From: UBA10649 sp963793105
Lineage (GTDB): Bacteria; Actinomycetota; Actinomycetes; S36-B12
Reading direction: 5' to 3'
DNA length: 64,000 bases
Assembly (NCBI GenBank): GCA_963793105.1
Contig: CAWBZB010000004.1
Location: 496,001-560,000 of the forward strand
The position numbers and the translations under genes were made by a program. The notes under the pieces are model-generated. The model ran no database searches. It had not been told where the DNA came from and saw only the letters and a program-made list of their open reading frames with translations. Shown here piece after piece: positions 1-7,582 of the stretch (the first letter of the stretch is position 1; every line of letters starts with the position of its first letter).

Positions 1-533
1 TCATCGTGGAACACCGGCACGTCGAGGCGCTCCTGCAGCCGAGTCTCGATCTCGAAGCAGCGCGGAGCGGAGATGTCCTCGAGGATGACGCCGCCGAATC
101 CCGGCGCCATCCGCACGACCGTCTCGACGATCTCGTCGGCGTCCTTGGTGTCCAGGCACATCGGGATGGCGTCCACCCCGCCGAACTCCTTGATGAGCAG
201 GGACTTGCCCTCCATCACCGGGAGCGCAGCCAGCGGGCCGATATCGCCAAGCCCCAGCACCGCCGTGCCATCGGTCACGATGAGAACGGTGTTCGCCTTC
301 CAGGTGTAGCGGTAGGCGAGGTCCGGATCCTCGGCGATCGCCTCGCTGACGCGCGCCACGCCGGGCGTGTAGGCCAGCGAGAGCCCGGCCCGGTCACGTA
401 CCCGCACGGTCGGCCGCACCTCGATCTTCCCGCCCTTGTGCAGCGGGAAGACCGGGTCGTGGTCGCGAGGGTCGGCGAGGGGACCGGAGAGGTCGGCAGC
501 GACATCAGACGGCGGGGAGGCGGGGTCGGTCAA
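1..533 (-). CDS. NAD(P)-dependent malic enzyme, N-terminal part (gene runs off the window)
   Basis: Oxidative decarboxylation of malate to pyruvate in the cytoplasm. The minus strand reads a continuous malic-enzyme N-terminal domain: LAYTPGVA, then VTDGTAVLGLGDIGP, GKSLLIKEFGG, and near the window edge LEDISAPRCFEIE followed by VPVFHD. These are the family's substrate and metal-site blocks. The NAD-binding domain lies outside the window. I chose a TTG start at complement 533 because GAAGGAG lies 8 nt upstream; an in-frame GTG at 569 is an alternative. The family is certain; cofactor preference cannot be told from this part. Confidence 0.93.
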   Translation of the reverse strand, partial: MTDPASPPSDVAADLSGPLADPRDHDPVFPLHKGGKIEVRPTVRVRDRAGLSLAYTPGVARVSEAIAEDPDLAYRYTWKANTVLIVTDGTAVLGLGDIGPLAALPVMEGKSLLIKEFGGVDAIPMCLDTKDADEIVETVVRMAPGFGGVILEDISAPRCFEIETRLQERLDVPVFHD

Positions 534-631
534 CGCGGTGGCTCCTTCGATGGACCGCCATGCTGGCACACCCGCGCGCGTTCGCACCGCCTCGAAGCCG
601 GATTGTGACGCGTCCCACGGCGTCGCGGAGG

Positions 632-1066
632 CTATCCGCGGTAGGTGAAGGGGAAGACCTCTTCGCTCGGGCCTTCGCGCCGCAGACGCAGGAGCATCCC
701 CTCCGCCTCCTCGATCCCGGGCCGATGCCCCTCGTCGACGAACCAGCACACGGTCATCGGCTCGGCCGCACGCCGGAACCACCGATACCGGTCGCGCAGG
801 GCGGTGCGGTGCCCGTCATGACCGACCACGAACGCGCGGAGGGAGTCGAGGTCTCGCCATACCGTCAGGTTCACCAGCAGCCGGTCATCCCCGAGCAGTC
901 GGTAGCTGGTCGAGCCCGGACCGTCGGCGTCCTTCAGACGCCAGATGAAGCCATCCGTCGCCTCAGCGGCAGCGTTCACCTGCGCGAGTTGATCGACGAA
1001 GTCCGCCATCCGGGGCGAGTCGATCGGGAATCTGATGTGCCCGGCGTTGAGTTGGGCGAGCGGCAT
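632..1066 (-). CDS. DUF3291 family protein
   Basis: A 144-residue soluble protein of the DUF3291 family, related to monooxygenase-type alpha/beta barrels; no reaction is established. The family hallmarks are an N-terminal MPLAQLNAGHIR, a central NLTVWRDLDSLRAFVVGHDGH block and a C-terminal WFVDEGHRPGIEEAEGML block. It starts only 4 nt after the SodX stop codon, so the two are probably co-transcribed. Linkage to the nickel superoxide dismutase processing gene suggests a stress role, but that is inference. Confidence 0.8.
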   Translation of the reverse strand: MPLAQLNAGHIRFPIDSPRMADFVDQLAQVNAAAEATDGFIWRLKDADGPGSTSYRLLGDDRLLVNLTVWRDLDSLRAFVVGHDGHRTALRDRYRWFRRAAEPMTVCWFVDEGHRPGIEEAEGMLLRLRREGPSEEVFPFTYRG

Positions 1067-1070
1067 GGAC

Positions 1071-1385
1071 TCAGCCTGCCACCGGGCCGCGACGCACGGG
1101 GCGGTACCTGAACCACAGGCGACCCACGATGTGGGAATCGGGCACCACCCCGAACGACCTGCTGTCCTCGCTCGCCAGCTCGTGGTCGCCGAGGACCCAC
1201 CAGCCCTCGCCCTCGCGTCGCGCGACCCGCTTCACGACCAGGGCGTGCGGGCGCAGCGGGTGGACGAGGAGGACGACCTGCCCGACCCCGACACGCTTGG
1301 TACGCCGCACCAGCCACCAGTCGTCATTGTGGAGGCCCGGCTCCATCGACGGACCGATGATCCGCACACGCGTCACCGGCAGCAT
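1071..1385 (-). CDS. sodX: Nickel superoxide dismutase maturation protease (SodX, S26 signal peptidase-like)
   Basis: Removes the N-terminal leader of Ni-SOD so that His1 becomes free to bind nickel. The 104-residue protein has the S26 catalytic pair: Ser13 in GPSMEPG and Lys52 in VVKRVARR. A GDHELASEDSRSFG block matches the signal peptidase box E region. It lacks the transmembrane anchor of LepB, as SodX proteins do. I start at ATG 1385, which directly precedes the conserved region; the frame is open upstream to 1451. It is divergent from sodN, the usual arrangement. Confidence 0.9.
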   Translation of the reverse strand: MLPVTRVRIIGPSMEPGLHNDDWWLVRRTKRVGVGQVVLLVHPLRPHALVVKRVARREGEGWWVLGDHELASEDSRSFGVVPDSHIVGRLWFRYRPVRRGPVAG

Positions 1386-1465
1386 GCCCCCATCCTGCCC
1401 CGTGCCGGATTCCCCGTCCCGGACTATCGTGGGACCTCCACGACTACCCAAGGAGCCATCCGGAC

Positions 1466-1873
1466 ATGAGCCTCATCGCGAAGCTGCTCGCCCCCCGCAC
1501 CAGCGCCTATGCGCACTGCGACCTCCCGTGCGGCGTCTACGACCCGGCGCAGGCCCGCCTCGAGGCCGAGTCGGTCAAGGCATGCATGGTCAAGCACAAC
1601 GCGTCCGACGATCCCGACTTCCGGGCGCGCGCCATCTCCATCAAGGAGGAGCGCTCCCACATGGTCAAGGAGCACCTGTGGGTGCTGTGGACCGACTACT
1701 TCAAGGCTCCGCACTTCGAGAAGTACCCGCAGCTGAACGACCTGTTCAACCAGGCGACCAAGCTGGCCGGCGCCGGCGGCACGAAGGGCACCACCGACGA
1801 GGCCGTGGCCGACGAGCTGCTCGCCAAGATCGACGAGATCGCGGCGATCTTCTGGGAGACCAAGCAGGCGTAG
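1466..1873 (+). CDS. sodN: Nickel-containing superoxide dismutase
   Basis: Dismutes superoxide with a nickel centre. The nickel hook HCDLPCGVY is complete: His17, Cys18 and Cys22 of the precursor become ligands 1, 2 and 6 after removal of the 16-residue leader. Mature length is 119 residues, close to the roughly 117 of Streptomyces NiSOD. AAGGAG lies upstream of ATG 1466, and TATCGT near 1424 could be its -10 box. The protease gene sodX diverges from it across an 80-bp gap. Together they form a complete Ni-SOD module; nickel-dependent control by Nur is known elsewhere but I see no clear Nur box. Confidence 0.98.
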   Translation: MSLIAKLLAPRTSAYAHCDLPCGVYDPAQARLEAESVKACMVKHNASDDPDFRARAISIKEERSHMVKEHLWVLWTDYFKAPHFEKYPQLNDLFNQATKLAGAGGTKGTTDEAVADELLAKIDEIAAIFWETKQA

Positions 1874-1996
1874 GCACCGAAATGTGCCGCTGAGCAGGCA
1901 GAACGCTAGTCGGTCGCCGCCTCGGTCCGCCCTGAGCCCGCAAGGACGGGGAGGGCCGGGGCGGCGTCCGTCATGTTGCGAGGCAGCGCCGGACTC

Positions 1997-2416
1997 TCAG
2001 TCGGCCAGGCCGAGTTGCCGCAGGATGCTCGCCGAGTCGTAGTAGTCACGGCCTTCGACGACCTTGCCTTCGTGCACGCGCATGACGCTGCAGTAGCGGA
2101 TCTCCATCGAACGACCCGTCGGCGCGTACTCGCCGGCGCTCGAGTGCAGGGTCCCGGTGTGCGTGCCCCGATTCACGAACTCCACCACCGCCCACTCGCC
2201 GTCCACCATGACCCGGACGATCTTCACCTCGCCGTCCGGGAAGGCGGACCGCCACCGGTGGTAGTCGGTCCGGTAGCCGTCCGCGCCGATCTGGAGTTCC
2301 CCGCGCGCGACGTCCTCGAAGCGACAGTCGTCCGCGATGACGGTCACCCCGCGCTCGGGATCCCGCAGGTCCCACGACTCATGGAAGATGCGCACGATTC
2401 TCTCGACTTCGGGCAC
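1997..2416 (-). CDS. SnoaL-like / NTF2-fold protein
   Basis: A 139-residue single-domain protein with the cone-shaped NTF2/SnoaL fold pattern: an N-terminal helix (VERIVRIFHESWDLRD), then FEDVARGE, YRTDYHRWRSAFPDGEV, WAVVEFVNRGTHTG and a C-terminal strand/helix with EGRDYYDSASILRQLG. Members include polyketide cyclases, epoxide hydrolases and many of unknown role, so no substrate can be named. The GTG start has GAGGAGG 4 nt upstream. It stands alone, convergent with sodN. The 123-bp gap after sodN is GC-rich and I see no clear terminator in it. Confidence 0.75.
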   Translation of the reverse strand: MPEVERIVRIFHESWDLRDPERGVTVIADDCRFEDVARGELQIGADGYRTDYHRWRSAFPDGEVKIVRVMVDGEWAVVEFVNRGTHTGTLHSSAGEYAPTGRSMEIRYCSVMRVHEGKVVEGRDYYDSASILRQLGLAD

Positions 2417-2592
2417 GAGGCCTCCTCAGATCTCACCCAAGCCGCAGCGAGCCCGGCCCAGCCAACCTAGGCGACTCGAGGATTCACCAGACTCGAAATC
2501 AGCGCGCGTCTAGCATCCGGAGGACCGGGTCAACGAACACGTCGGCCCGATCCGTCCACACCACCCGTCCGCCCATTCAAGGGAGCCGACCC

Positions 2593-3687
2593 GTGAGCGC
2601 CATCGACCTGCCCGTCACACCCGAGGTGCGCGCCCAGATGGACCAGGCGCAGAGCGACTTCCTCGCCAAGTTCGGCCTCGACGCAAAGACAGTGGCGGTC
2701 TGGGAGGACGGCTTCCGCACGCACGCAGAGACCGAGCACAGCTTCGAATGGTGGTACTTCGACATGCACCTCGATGACGGGTCCACCGTCGTGGTCGTGT
2801 TCAACTCCAAGCCGCACACCAACCCTGACGGGCCACTGAAGCCGAGCGTCCTCGTGATCTACCACGGCGTGGACGGCACCACGTTCCGCGTCGACATCCC
2901 GTTCGAGGCCGATCAGTTCTCCGCATCGGTGGACGGGTGCGACGTGACAATCGGTCGCAACACCGTGTCCGGGGACTTGGCCACGTACACGATGCACGTC
3001 GAGCATGAGGACTTCGCGTGCGACCTGACGATCCGCCGGGGCACCGTGTCGTGGCGCCCGGGCGCGGGCATCTCCTACCTGAACCTCGCCCAGACCCATT
3101 ACCTCGGGTGGGTCGTCCCGGTTCCCTACGGCACGGTGAGCGGGACGGTCACGGAGAAGGGCACCGCGCGCGCCGTGACGGGCACGGGGTACCACGACCA
3201 CAACTGGGGCAATGCCGTCATGAACAGCATGCTCGACCACTGGTACTGGGGCCGCGCGCACATCGACGACTTCACCGTCGTCTACGTGCGCATGACCACC
3301 AAGGGCATCTTCGGCCTCGGCTCTGTCAACATCCCGACGTTCTTTCTCGCCAAGGGCGACACCATCCTCACCGACGACCTGCTGCCCTTGCGACTGGAGA
3401 CCGGCGGCGACGTGCCCGGTCCCGGCGACCAGACGTATCCCACGGATCTGCTCTGGACGTGGCAGACCGACGCAGGCAGCGTGCGGATGCACGTGACGAA
3501 CCCCGAGCTCATCGAGGCGCTCGACGTGACGCCGAACATGGCGGAGTGGAAGAAGCCGATCGTGCACGTGTTCGAGCACCCCATGTACTACGACTTCAAT
3601 GCCGACATGGAACTGACGATCGACCTCGACGGCGTCCAGACGACGGTCACGGGCCGCACGCTCTACGAGAAGATGATGTTCCGCTAG
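2593..3687 (+). CDS. AttH/CrtC-like lipocalin-type hydrolase or hydratase
   Basis: A 364-residue protein related to the AttH and hydroxyneurosporene synthase (CrtC) double-lipocalin family. Family marks are FEWWYFDMHLDDGS near residue 52 and YHDHNWGN near residue 200, followed by DHWYWGRAHIDDFTVVY. CrtC hydrates carotenoids; most actinobacterial relatives have no assigned substrate, and no carotenoid genes are nearby. No signal peptide is visible. The GTG start follows AAGGGAG. It is monocistronic and ends in a strong hairpin. Confidence 0.75.
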   Translation: MSAIDLPVTPEVRAQMDQAQSDFLAKFGLDAKTVAVWEDGFRTHAETEHSFEWWYFDMHLDDGSTVVVVFNSKPHTNPDGPLKPSVLVIYHGVDGTTFRVDIPFEADQFSASVDGCDVTIGRNTVSGDLATYTMHVEHEDFACDLTIRRGTVSWRPGAGISYLNLAQTHYLGWVVPVPYGTVSGTVTEKGTARAVTGTGYHDHNWGNAVMNSMLDHWYWGRAHIDDFTVVYVRMTTKGIFGLGSVNIPTFFLAKGDTILTDDLLPLRLETGGDVPGPGDQTYPTDLLWTWQTDAGSVRMHVTNPELIEALDVTPNMAEWKKPIVHVFEHPMYYDFNADMELTIDLDGVQTTVTGRTLYEKMMFR

Positions 3688-3699
3688 CGCGCGGAGGCC

Positions 3700-3728
3700 G
3701 TCAGCGGCGTCCTCTGGACGCCGCTGAC
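3700..3728 (+). terminator. Hairpin terminator after the AttH-like gene
   Basis: Perfect 13-bp inverted repeat (GTCAGCGGCGTCC / GGACGCCGCTGAC) with a TCT loop, 12 nt after the stop codon. There is no long T run, as is common in actinobacteria. Confidence 0.7.
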
Positions 3729-3748
3729 CTCTGACACGCCATCGGGGC

Positions 3749-3754
3749 TAGGGT
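3749..3754 (+). promoter_or_regulatory. -10 box of a leaderless gene
   Basis: TAGGGT with exactly 6 nt to ATG 3761, and no Shine-Dalgarno sequence between them. Confidence 0.6.
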
Positions 3755-3760
3755 CCTGCC

Positions 3761-4294
3761 ATGCCCCCTGGCCTGATCCGGCGCGCCACACCCGACGACG
3801 TCGCGGAGATCCTGCTCATGGTGCGGGAGCTCGCCGACTATGAGCGAGCCGTTCATGAGGCCGTCGCCACCGAGGACCAGTTCCAGGACGCCCTGTTCGG
3901 CGACCGGCCCACGGTCTACGCCCACGTCGTGGAGCACGCGTCGGCCGACGGGCGCCGTCTCGGCGGCTTCGCGCTGTGGTTCCTCAACTTCTCCACCTGG
4001 CTGGGGAGGAACGGCATCTACCTCGAGGACCTCTACGTCCGGCCCGAGCTGCGCGGGACCGGCTACGGTCGGCGGTTGCTGGCCACACTGGCCCAGGAAT
4101 GCCTGGACAACGACTACGGCCGGCTCGACTGGTGGGTCCTGGACTGGAACTCCACCAGCCGAGAGTTCTACGAGGCGCACGGCGCGGCCGCCCTGACCGA
4201 GTGGATCCCCTACCGGGTGACCGGCGATGCACTGTCGGCGCTCGCGGCGGCAGGCCTGGATCCCGGCGACGTGAGCGACATCGGCGCGGGCTAG
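3761..4294 (+). CDS. GNAT family N-acetyltransferase (SSAT-like)
   Basis: A 177-residue single-domain acetyltransferase. The acetyl-CoA loop is LYVRPELRGTGYGRRLL (about residues 92-108), preceded by the GIYLEDL strand and followed by DWWVLDWNSTSREFYEAHGA. This pattern resembles the spermidine/diamine acetyltransferase-like subgroup, but the substrate is not known here. Translation is probably leaderless from TAGGGT 6 nt upstream. It is followed after 87 bp by the anti-sigma gene on the same strand. Confidence 0.85.
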   Translation: MPPGLIRRATPDDVAEILLMVRELADYERAVHEAVATEDQFQDALFGDRPTVYAHVVEHASADGRRLGGFALWFLNFSTWLGRNGIYLEDLYVRPELRGTGYGRRLLATLAQECLDNDYGRLDWWVLDWNSTSREFYEAHGAAALTEWIPYRVTGDALSALAAAGLDPGDVSDIGAG

Positions 4295-4381
4295 TCGCGA
4301 CCGCTCCACAGCCCCGCGAACCTGCTGGACGGCGTGCGTCGTCAGGGCCATGATCAGCAGGACCACCACGGACGGAGACCG

Positions 4382-4762
4382 ATGAGCGACACAGTGACCT
4401 TGACCTTCGCGGCGCGCACGCGCAACGCAGCGCTCGCCCGCACGGTCGCGGCGGCGATGGCGACTCGCGCGGACCTGCCCCTCGATCAGCTCGAGGACGT
4501 CCGCCTTGCCGTGGACGAGGCGGTGTCCCAGTCGATCATGGACGCGCCGCCAGACGGCGAGGTGACGTGCCACTTCAGGCACGAGGGTCAGACGCTCGAT
4601 GTCACGGTGTCGGCACCGTCCGTCTCGAAGAGGCCCCCCGGCACGAACACGTTCAGCTGGACGGTCCTGACAGCCCTCGTCGACGAGGTCGCCGCTGACG
4701 TCGTCGGCGGCTCGGTCGTCATCCGCATGCGCGTGATCCGTCACGTCGCGGTGGACGCGTGA
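4382..4762 (+). CDS. Anti-sigma factor, RsbW-like ATPase/kinase domain
   Basis: A 126-residue HATPase_c-type protein; LPLDQLEDVRLAVDEAVSQSI holds the N-box helix (E/D...N position). RsbW/UsfX proteins bind and inhibit SigB/SigF-type sigma factors and are released by an anti-anti-sigma partner. The C-terminal ATP-lid blocks are weak, so ATP or kinase activity may be reduced. I chose ATG 4382 after GGAG rather than the upstream in-frame start at 4334. It overlaps the downstream sigma gene by 4 nt (GTGA), so the two are translationally coupled. No anti-anti-sigma gene is adjacent. Confidence 0.82.
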   Translation: MSDTVTLTFAARTRNAALARTVAAAMATRADLPLDQLEDVRLAVDEAVSQSIMDAPPDGEVTCHFRHEGQTLDVTVSAPSVSKRPPGTNTFSWTVLTALVDEVAADVVGGSVVIRMRVIRHVAVDA

Positions 4763-5562
4763 CCCAAGCCCCCCCGGCGCGGCCGAGCGGAGGGCGAAGC
4801 GCCGAACATCGTGACCTCGAGCGAGCACTCCTCCGCGAGTACTCGGTCCTCGCCGAGGACGACCCTCGGCACCGGGTGGTCCGCGACGAGCTCATCACGA
4901 TGCACCTGCCCCTTGTCCAGCACCTGGCACGTCGGTACCGAGACCGTGGGGAGACCCTCGACGACCTGGTGCAGGTGGGCACCATCGGCCTGATCAACGC
5001 CGTCGACCGGTTCGACGTGGACAGGGGCCTGGAGTTCTCCACGTTCGCCACCCCCACGATCCTCGGAGAGATCAAGAGGCACTTCCGCGACCGCGCCTGG
5101 GCCATCCGGGTCCCACGTCGCATGCAGGAGCTGCAGTCGCAGGTCACGATCCGATCGGAGGAGCTCACGCGGACCCTGCACCGCGCCCCGACCGTGCGCG
5201 AGCTCGCCGCCGACCTCGACGTCGGCGAGGACGAGGTTCTGGACGCCATCGAGGCACGTCACGCCTACGCCGCTGGTTCGATCGACGCGGACGGCGACGG
5301 GGACGGGCCGGCCCCGCTGGCCGAGCGGATGGCGTTCGAGGAACCGGGATTCGAGTCCATTGACGATCGGGAGACGATTCGACCCCTGCTGGAGCAACTC
5401 CCCGAACGCGAACGCCGCATCGTGCTCCTGCGCTTCTTCCGGCACCAGACCCAGGCCCAGATCGCCGAGCAGCTCGGGATCTCCCAGATGCAGGTGTCGC
5501 GGCTGCTGGCCCGCTCCCTGTCGACCCTACGCGCGGGTCTTCAGGAGTCCGACCACGGCTGA
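4759..5562 (+). CDS. RNA polymerase sigma factor, SigB/SigF/SigG family
   Basis: A 267-residue group 3 sigma-70 factor for stress or developmental genes. Region 2 has HLPLVQHLARRY, DDLVQVGTIGLINAVDRFD and GLEFSTFATPTILGEIKRHFRD; region 3 is RTLHRAPTVRELAADLDV; region 4 is LPERERRIVLLRFF with the HTH QAQIAEQLGISQMQVSRLLARSL. The GTG start overlaps the stop of the RsbW-like gene, the usual anti-sigma/sigma operon. Its 3' end overlaps the convergent membrane-protein gene by 22 bp. Target promoters cannot be deduced from this window. Confidence 0.93.
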   Translation: MTQAPPARPSGGRSAEHRDLERALLREYSVLAEDDPRHRVVRDELITMHLPLVQHLARRYRDRGETLDDLVQVGTIGLINAVDRFDVDRGLEFSTFATPTILGEIKRHFRDRAWAIRVPRRMQELQSQVTIRSEELTRTLHRAPTVRELAADLDVGEDEVLDAIEARHAYAAGSIDADGDGDGPAPLAERMAFEEPGFESIDDRETIRPLLEQLPERERRIVLLRFFRHQTQAQIAEQLGISQMQVSRLLARSLSTLRAGLQESDHG

Positions 5563-5966
5563 TCCTCGTCGTCCAGGCGACCGGTCATGCCCGGCGCGAA
5601 CGCGAGGATCAGTCCGAGGATGGCCAGGCCCACCCCCGCCATCCCCACGACCCGCTCCGTCGCCCCCGCCGACTGGGTGAGCTCATAGCCGATGAGCACG
5701 ATCAGCAGCTGGGCGAGGACGAATGGCGCGCGGGCCCAGCGGCGGCAGCGCCACCATCCCCAGGCCACCCACACCATCCCCGCGCCGAGCGCGGCGGTGA
5801 TCGCGATCAGCAGGGCGAGGGCGGCCGGGTTCGACACCTCCGCTGGCCCGGTGATCCCCACCCGGACGGCCTCGACCACGTCGAACAGCGCGTAGGCGAG
5901 CAGGGCCGCCCCCTCGACGATCGCGATGATCGCCAGCGCGACGATGGGACGGTCGGGCACGGTCAT
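5541..5966 (-). CDS. Four-helix integral membrane protein, unknown function
   Basis: A 141-residue protein with four hydrophobic segments at about residues 8-27, 48-70, 80-97 and 107-125, and a short acidic C-terminal tail (RLDDEDQPW). An aromatic GMVWVAWGWWRCRRWARAPF stretch lies between helices 2 and 3. It resembles small uncharacterised actinobacterial membrane proteins. It is transcribed alone from a leaderless promoter (TAGCGT at complement 5973-5978, 6 nt from ATG) and overlaps the sigma gene tail-to-tail. Confidence 0.75.
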   Translation of the reverse strand: MTVPDRPIVALAIIAIVEGAALLAYALFDVVEAVRVGITGPAEVSNPAALALLIAITAALGAGMVWVAWGWWRCRRWARAPFVLAQLLIVLIGYELTQSAGATERVVGMAGVGLAILGLILAFAPGMTGRLDDEDQPWSDS

Positions 5967-5972
5967 GCCGCC

Positions 5973-5978
5973 ACGCTA
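5973..5978 (-). promoter_or_regulatory. -10 box of a leaderless gene
   Basis: TAGCGT on the minus strand, 6 nt before ATG at complement 5966. Confidence 0.55.
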
Positions 5979-6025
5979 GCGGCAGCACGCGCGCAGGAGC
6001 GTCACCGGCGCCGACCCTCGCGGAC

Positions 6026-6031
6026 TAGGCT
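6026..6031 (+). promoter_or_regulatory. -10 box of a leaderless gene
   Basis: TAGGCT, 6 nt before GTG 6038. Confidence 0.6.
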
Positions 6032-6037
6032 CGCAGG

Positions 6038-6979
6038 GTGCGTGGACTCCTTGTCGTCAACCCTCGCGCGACCACCACCTCGCCCCGCGTGATCGACGTC
6101 ATCGTGCATGCGCTCTCCGACGAACTCGACCTCGACGTCACCGTGACCACGCACCGCGGCCACGGAATCCTGCTCGGCGAACGGGCACTCGAGCAGGGCC
6201 TGGATCTCGTGGTGACCCTCGGCGGGGACGGCGTCGTGAACGAGGTCGTCAACGGCATGCTCAGCCAGGGAGTCGGGCCGGCCGTGCCGCTGCTGGCGAC
6301 GATCCCGGGCGGGAGCGGAAACGTCTTCGCCCGATCGCTCGGCCTGCCCAACGACGCAGTGGAGGCGACCGGCTACCTGCTGGAGCGCATCCGTACCGGG
6401 ACGGACCGCCCGATCGGCCTGGGCACGGCGAACGAGCGATGGTTCGTCGCCAACGCCGGCATCGGGATCGATGCCGAGATCATCGCCGCGATGGAGGAGC
6501 ACCGGAAGGCCGGGCACAAGGCGACGCCGACGCGGTACCTCGCCACCACCCTCCACACCTTCTTCCGCGGCACCGACCGCCGCGATCCGGCCCTCACGAT
6601 CACTCGCCGCCGCCCCGACGACGGCGGGATCGAGCGTCAGGATGGCGTCTTCTTCGCGATCGTCCAGAACACGGCACCGTGGACCTTCTACGGTTCCTGG
6701 CCGATCAACCCGTGCCCCGACGCCTCACTGGAGACCGGGCTGGACGTGTTCGCGCTTCGCCGGATGCACGTGCCGACCGCGCTCATCGCGGCACGACGCA
6801 TGATCACCGGATCCACTCGCGGTTCGGCTCGGGGCGGCATCATCGCGTGGCACGACCAGCCGGGCTTCACCCTCACGGCCCGCCGGCCGACCGCGCTGCA
6901 GATCGACGGGGAGGGGATCGGGCCGACCACCGAGGTGGTCTTCGCCAGCCATCCGGAGGCCCTGCGGGTGGTGTGCTGA
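6038..6979 (+). CDS. Diacylglycerol kinase family lipid kinase
   Basis: A 313-residue DAGK_cat family enzyme that phosphorylates a lipid such as diacylglycerol or a sphingoid/ceramide-like substrate at the membrane. The nucleotide-binding GGDGVVNEVVNGM motif lies at about residue 62, followed by PGGSGNVFARSLG (about residue 90), both diagnostic. The N-terminal VVNPRATT strand is also canonical. Its position upstream of whiB1 is shared with mycobacteria. The GTG start is leaderless. Confidence 0.9.
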   Translation: MRGLLVVNPRATTTSPRVIDVIVHALSDELDLDVTVTTHRGHGILLGERALEQGLDLVVTLGGDGVVNEVVNGMLSQGVGPAVPLLATIPGGSGNVFARSLGLPNDAVEATGYLLERIRTGTDRPIGLGTANERWFVANAGIGIDAEIIAAMEEHRKAGHKATPTRYLATTLHTFFRGTDRRDPALTITRRRPDDGGIERQDGVFFAIVQNTAPWTFYGSWPINPCPDASLETGLDVFALRRMHVPTALIAARRMITGSTRGSARGGIIAWHDQPGFTLTARRPTALQIDGEGIGPTTEVVFASHPEALRVVC

Positions 6980-7289
6980 GTACCCATGGGCCGGACCGGC
7001 CTGCAAGCGTTTTCGTTAACGTCCGATAGTCGGTGGCACATAGGGGACATAACGCCCGGCTGTTACCTCTTTGTGACATAGATGACAGCCCCGGGCCCGG
7101 GAAACCGGTGATTTCCCCTTGTGAGGCCGCGAAACGTCTGCGAACCTATACGGGCCCGATGCATTTGCGGGCTGGCATTCCTCCTCCTCGTCCGACCGGG
7201 AGACCCCCGGAGGGATGAAGTCGCGCCAGAACGTGAATGCAATCACGAGCACCGGCAACCCCGGTGCCTGCCCAGATGGAGTGGTACGC
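6980..7289 (+). promoter_or_regulatory. 310-bp whiB1 upstream region with a CRP-like site
   Basis: No gene fits here. At 7072-7087 TGTGA-N6-TGACA is one mismatch from the CRP consensus TGTGA-N6-TCACA. CRP (Cmr/Rv3676) control of whiB1 is established in Mycobacterium tuberculosis, so a conserved input is plausible. CTATAC at about 7144 is a possible -10, which would leave a leader of more than 120 nt. The region also has ATAGGGGACATAAC (about 7039-7053), similar in composition to the CRP-like site. The exact promoter is uncertain. Confidence 0.45.
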
Positions 7290-7544
7290 ATGGACTGGCG
7301 CCACGAGGCCGCCTGCCGTGACGAAGATCCCGAGTTGTTCTTCCCGATCGGCAACACCGGACCCGCCTTGGTCCAAATCGAAGAGGCCAAGGCTGTGTGC
7401 CGGCGTTGCAGCGTCGTGGACGAATGCCTCCGCTGGGCACTCGAGACCGGCCAGGATGCCGGTGTCTGGGGCGGACTGAGCGAGGACGAGCGTCGCGCAC
7501 TCAAGCGACGCAACGCGCGACTCCGGGCCCGCAGCAACGCCTGA
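7290..7544 (+). CDS. whiB1: WhiB1-type iron-sulfur transcription factor
   Basis: An 84-residue [4Fe-4S] cluster protein that binds the principal sigma factor and responds to nitric oxide. Length and sequence are almost those of M. tuberculosis WhiB1: MDWRHEAACRDEDPELFFP, cluster cysteines at 9, 37, 40 and 46, the GVWGG turn, and the basic ALKRRNARLRAR tail. The start is ATG 7290; an in-frame ATG at 7215 would add 25 residues the family lacks. It is convergent with pdtaS, as in mycobacteria. Confidence 0.97.
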   Translation: MDWRHEAACRDEDPELFFPIGNTGPALVQIEEAKAVCRRCSVVDECLRWALETGQDAGVWGGLSEDERRALKRRNARLRARSNA

Positions 7545-7582
7545 GGATTTGCGCTGACGAACCCAGCCCTCACGGGACGGGT

